Assembly: GCA_003712055.1 (NCBI GenBank)
Contig: RHLJ01000001.1
Location: 310,001 to 374,000, forward strand
DNA length: 64,000 bases
Direction of reading: 5' to 3'
Origin: Balneola sp.
Lineage (GTDB): Bacteria > Bacteroidota > Rhodothermia > Balneolales > Balneolaceae
Below are positions 62,977 through 64,000 of the stretch, piece by piece (positions within the stretch are counted from its first letter, which is position 1; every line of letters starts with the position of its first letter). The notes beneath the pieces are model-generated. The model did no database searches. It saw only the letters and a list, made by a program, of their open reading frames with translations, and was not told the origin of the DNA. The translations under genes were made by a program, and so were the position numbers.

Positions 62977-64000
62977 ATGAAATCTCTTGTACTGTTTTTT
63001 TTTCCTGATCCTTAGTAACACCCTATTTGCCCAAGACCTAGAAATTGATCAGCTGGTTAATGATCAAATCGATAACCATTCAATTCCAGGGATTGCTGTT
63101 GGAGTAGTTAAGGATGGGAATGTTATTCTTTCTAAGGGATACGGTTACTCTGATGTAGAAAACAAAACTAAAGCTAACGAACATACCATTTATCAGATAG
63201 GCTCGGTAACAAAAATGTTTACCGGGCATTTACTTTCTATTCTTATTGAGAAACAGATACTCTCCCCTTCCGATACCCTCTCTGACTTTTTTCCTGATGA
63301 CTTAAACTTTCCAAAATCTCCTTCTGGGCAAGTAGTGACCATAAAAGATATTGCCACTCATTCTTCAGAATTTCCGAGATATCCGTCTAACCTGGAGCGA
63401 ATTGACCCAGACCCTATTCAGGGTTACTCGATCGAACAAATGTTGGAAGGAATAGAGCTGGTATCCATTAAGAATAAAATCGGCGGGCATTATAGCTATT
63501 CTAATTTTGGCTATGGGATTCTTGGAATTGCAATGGAGTATCGAATGAATAAACCTCTTTCGGAGCTACTGGATGAACATATATTTTCGGCGTATCACAT
63601 GAATCATTCTTCCCTATTCTTTCGCGAAAGTTTACATGATAATCTTGCTACTCCTTACCTAGAAGTGTCTCCACTTAAAAAAACAGAACCATGGGATATG
63701 GGAACACTCGCGGGTGCGGGGAATATTTTTAGTTCTGTTTCTGATTTGAATCAATTTATGATTCACTTATTGAAGGAGAGCAAGACCAATGATATTCAAA
63801 TGAAGAAGCGCCTTTCGATAAATGAAACCTGGAGTTATGGTTTAGGTTGCTTTGTAATTGATTCTTCCAAATGGGATACGCAAATCATTTACCACGGTGG
63901 TGACATCGACGGATATGCGTCATACTTAGCTTTGTATCCTGAATTTGATTTAGGCATTGTTATCCTAACGAATTGGGGTGAAGGACAGAGAGTTGGAGAA
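62977..64000 (+). pseudogene. Second serine hydrolase gene, frameshifted in a T9 tract and cut by the window end
   Basis: From the ATG at 62977, nine T at 62995-63003 throw the signal peptide out of frame and a TAG stops it within thirteen codons. With eight T the frame would read a clean signal (MKSLVLFFFLILSNTLFAQ) and continue open to the window edge. The body keeps SVTK, YSYSNFGYG and YHGGDIDGY, the serine hydrolase motifs, and shows no other damage. It starts nine bases after the upstream homologue. This may be phase variation, a recent mutation or a sequencing error. Confidence 0.8.

Overview
The window looks like chromosome of a marine-type member of the Bacteroidota/Balneolota, most likely a Balneolaceae-like genus. 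The evidence is gene content rather than a marker gene. It has a DUF2723 membrane glycosyltransferase, PorV/PorQ-like outer-membrane barrels next to a secreted protein with a FlgD-like C-terminal domain, DUF4837 and DUF971 proteins, a TPR/LuxR-type transmembrane regulator, low G+C, weak Shine-Dalgarno sequences and many TTG starts. No rRNA or tRNA gene, CRISPR array, prophage or classical insertion sequence was seen.

Layout. 1-5261 (minus): an exopolysaccharide operon with a receiver-histidine kinase, a receiver-GAF-like protein, two related GT4 glycosyltransferases (one PelF-like) and a membrane protein cut by the window edge. 5399-11155 (plus): small secreted proteins, a cold-shock protein, a PagL-like lipid A deacylase, a cyclophilin, a 16-residue-repeat surface protein, MsrB and a PH-domain protein. 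11148-27476: mostly housekeeping genes, including an NSS transporter, DUF2723, YbeY, DUF445, a subtilase, a CrtI-like oxidoreductase, YajQ, an FKBP isomerase and a THUMP RNA methyltransferase. A small GIY-YIG nuclease gene sits here between perfect 16-bp inverted repeats (18068-18440). 27385-30744: a gene bracketed by two diverged copies of the methyltransferase 3' end, repeat elements, then a MarR-FMN reductase-FeS-cupin operon. 30840-36665: scattered enzymes and one decayed gene.

36763-50507 (minus) is a trp-bio supraoperon: trp leader peptide with three Trp codons and an attenuator, trpE-trpS-trpG-trpD-trpC-trpF-trpB-trpA, a DUF4837 lipoprotein gene, bioF, a BioH-like esterase, bioC, bioD and bioA. 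Two 72-bp repeat elements interrupt the trp part. 50611-59947 (plus) is an almost gap-free operon joining secreted and outer-membrane proteins to glycosyltransferases, a flippase and a deacetylase. 59963-64000 holds a membrane AraC-type regulator with a strong terminator, an NTF2-like protein, a serine hydrolase, and a second serine hydrolase that is frameshifted in a T9 tract and cut by the window edge.

The most unusual signal is the family of dispersed intergenic elements that start GTCATYC and end ATGAC. One member contains the GIY-YIG gene between its ends, which suggests that a nuclease-encoding element is the parent of the short, gene-less copies.
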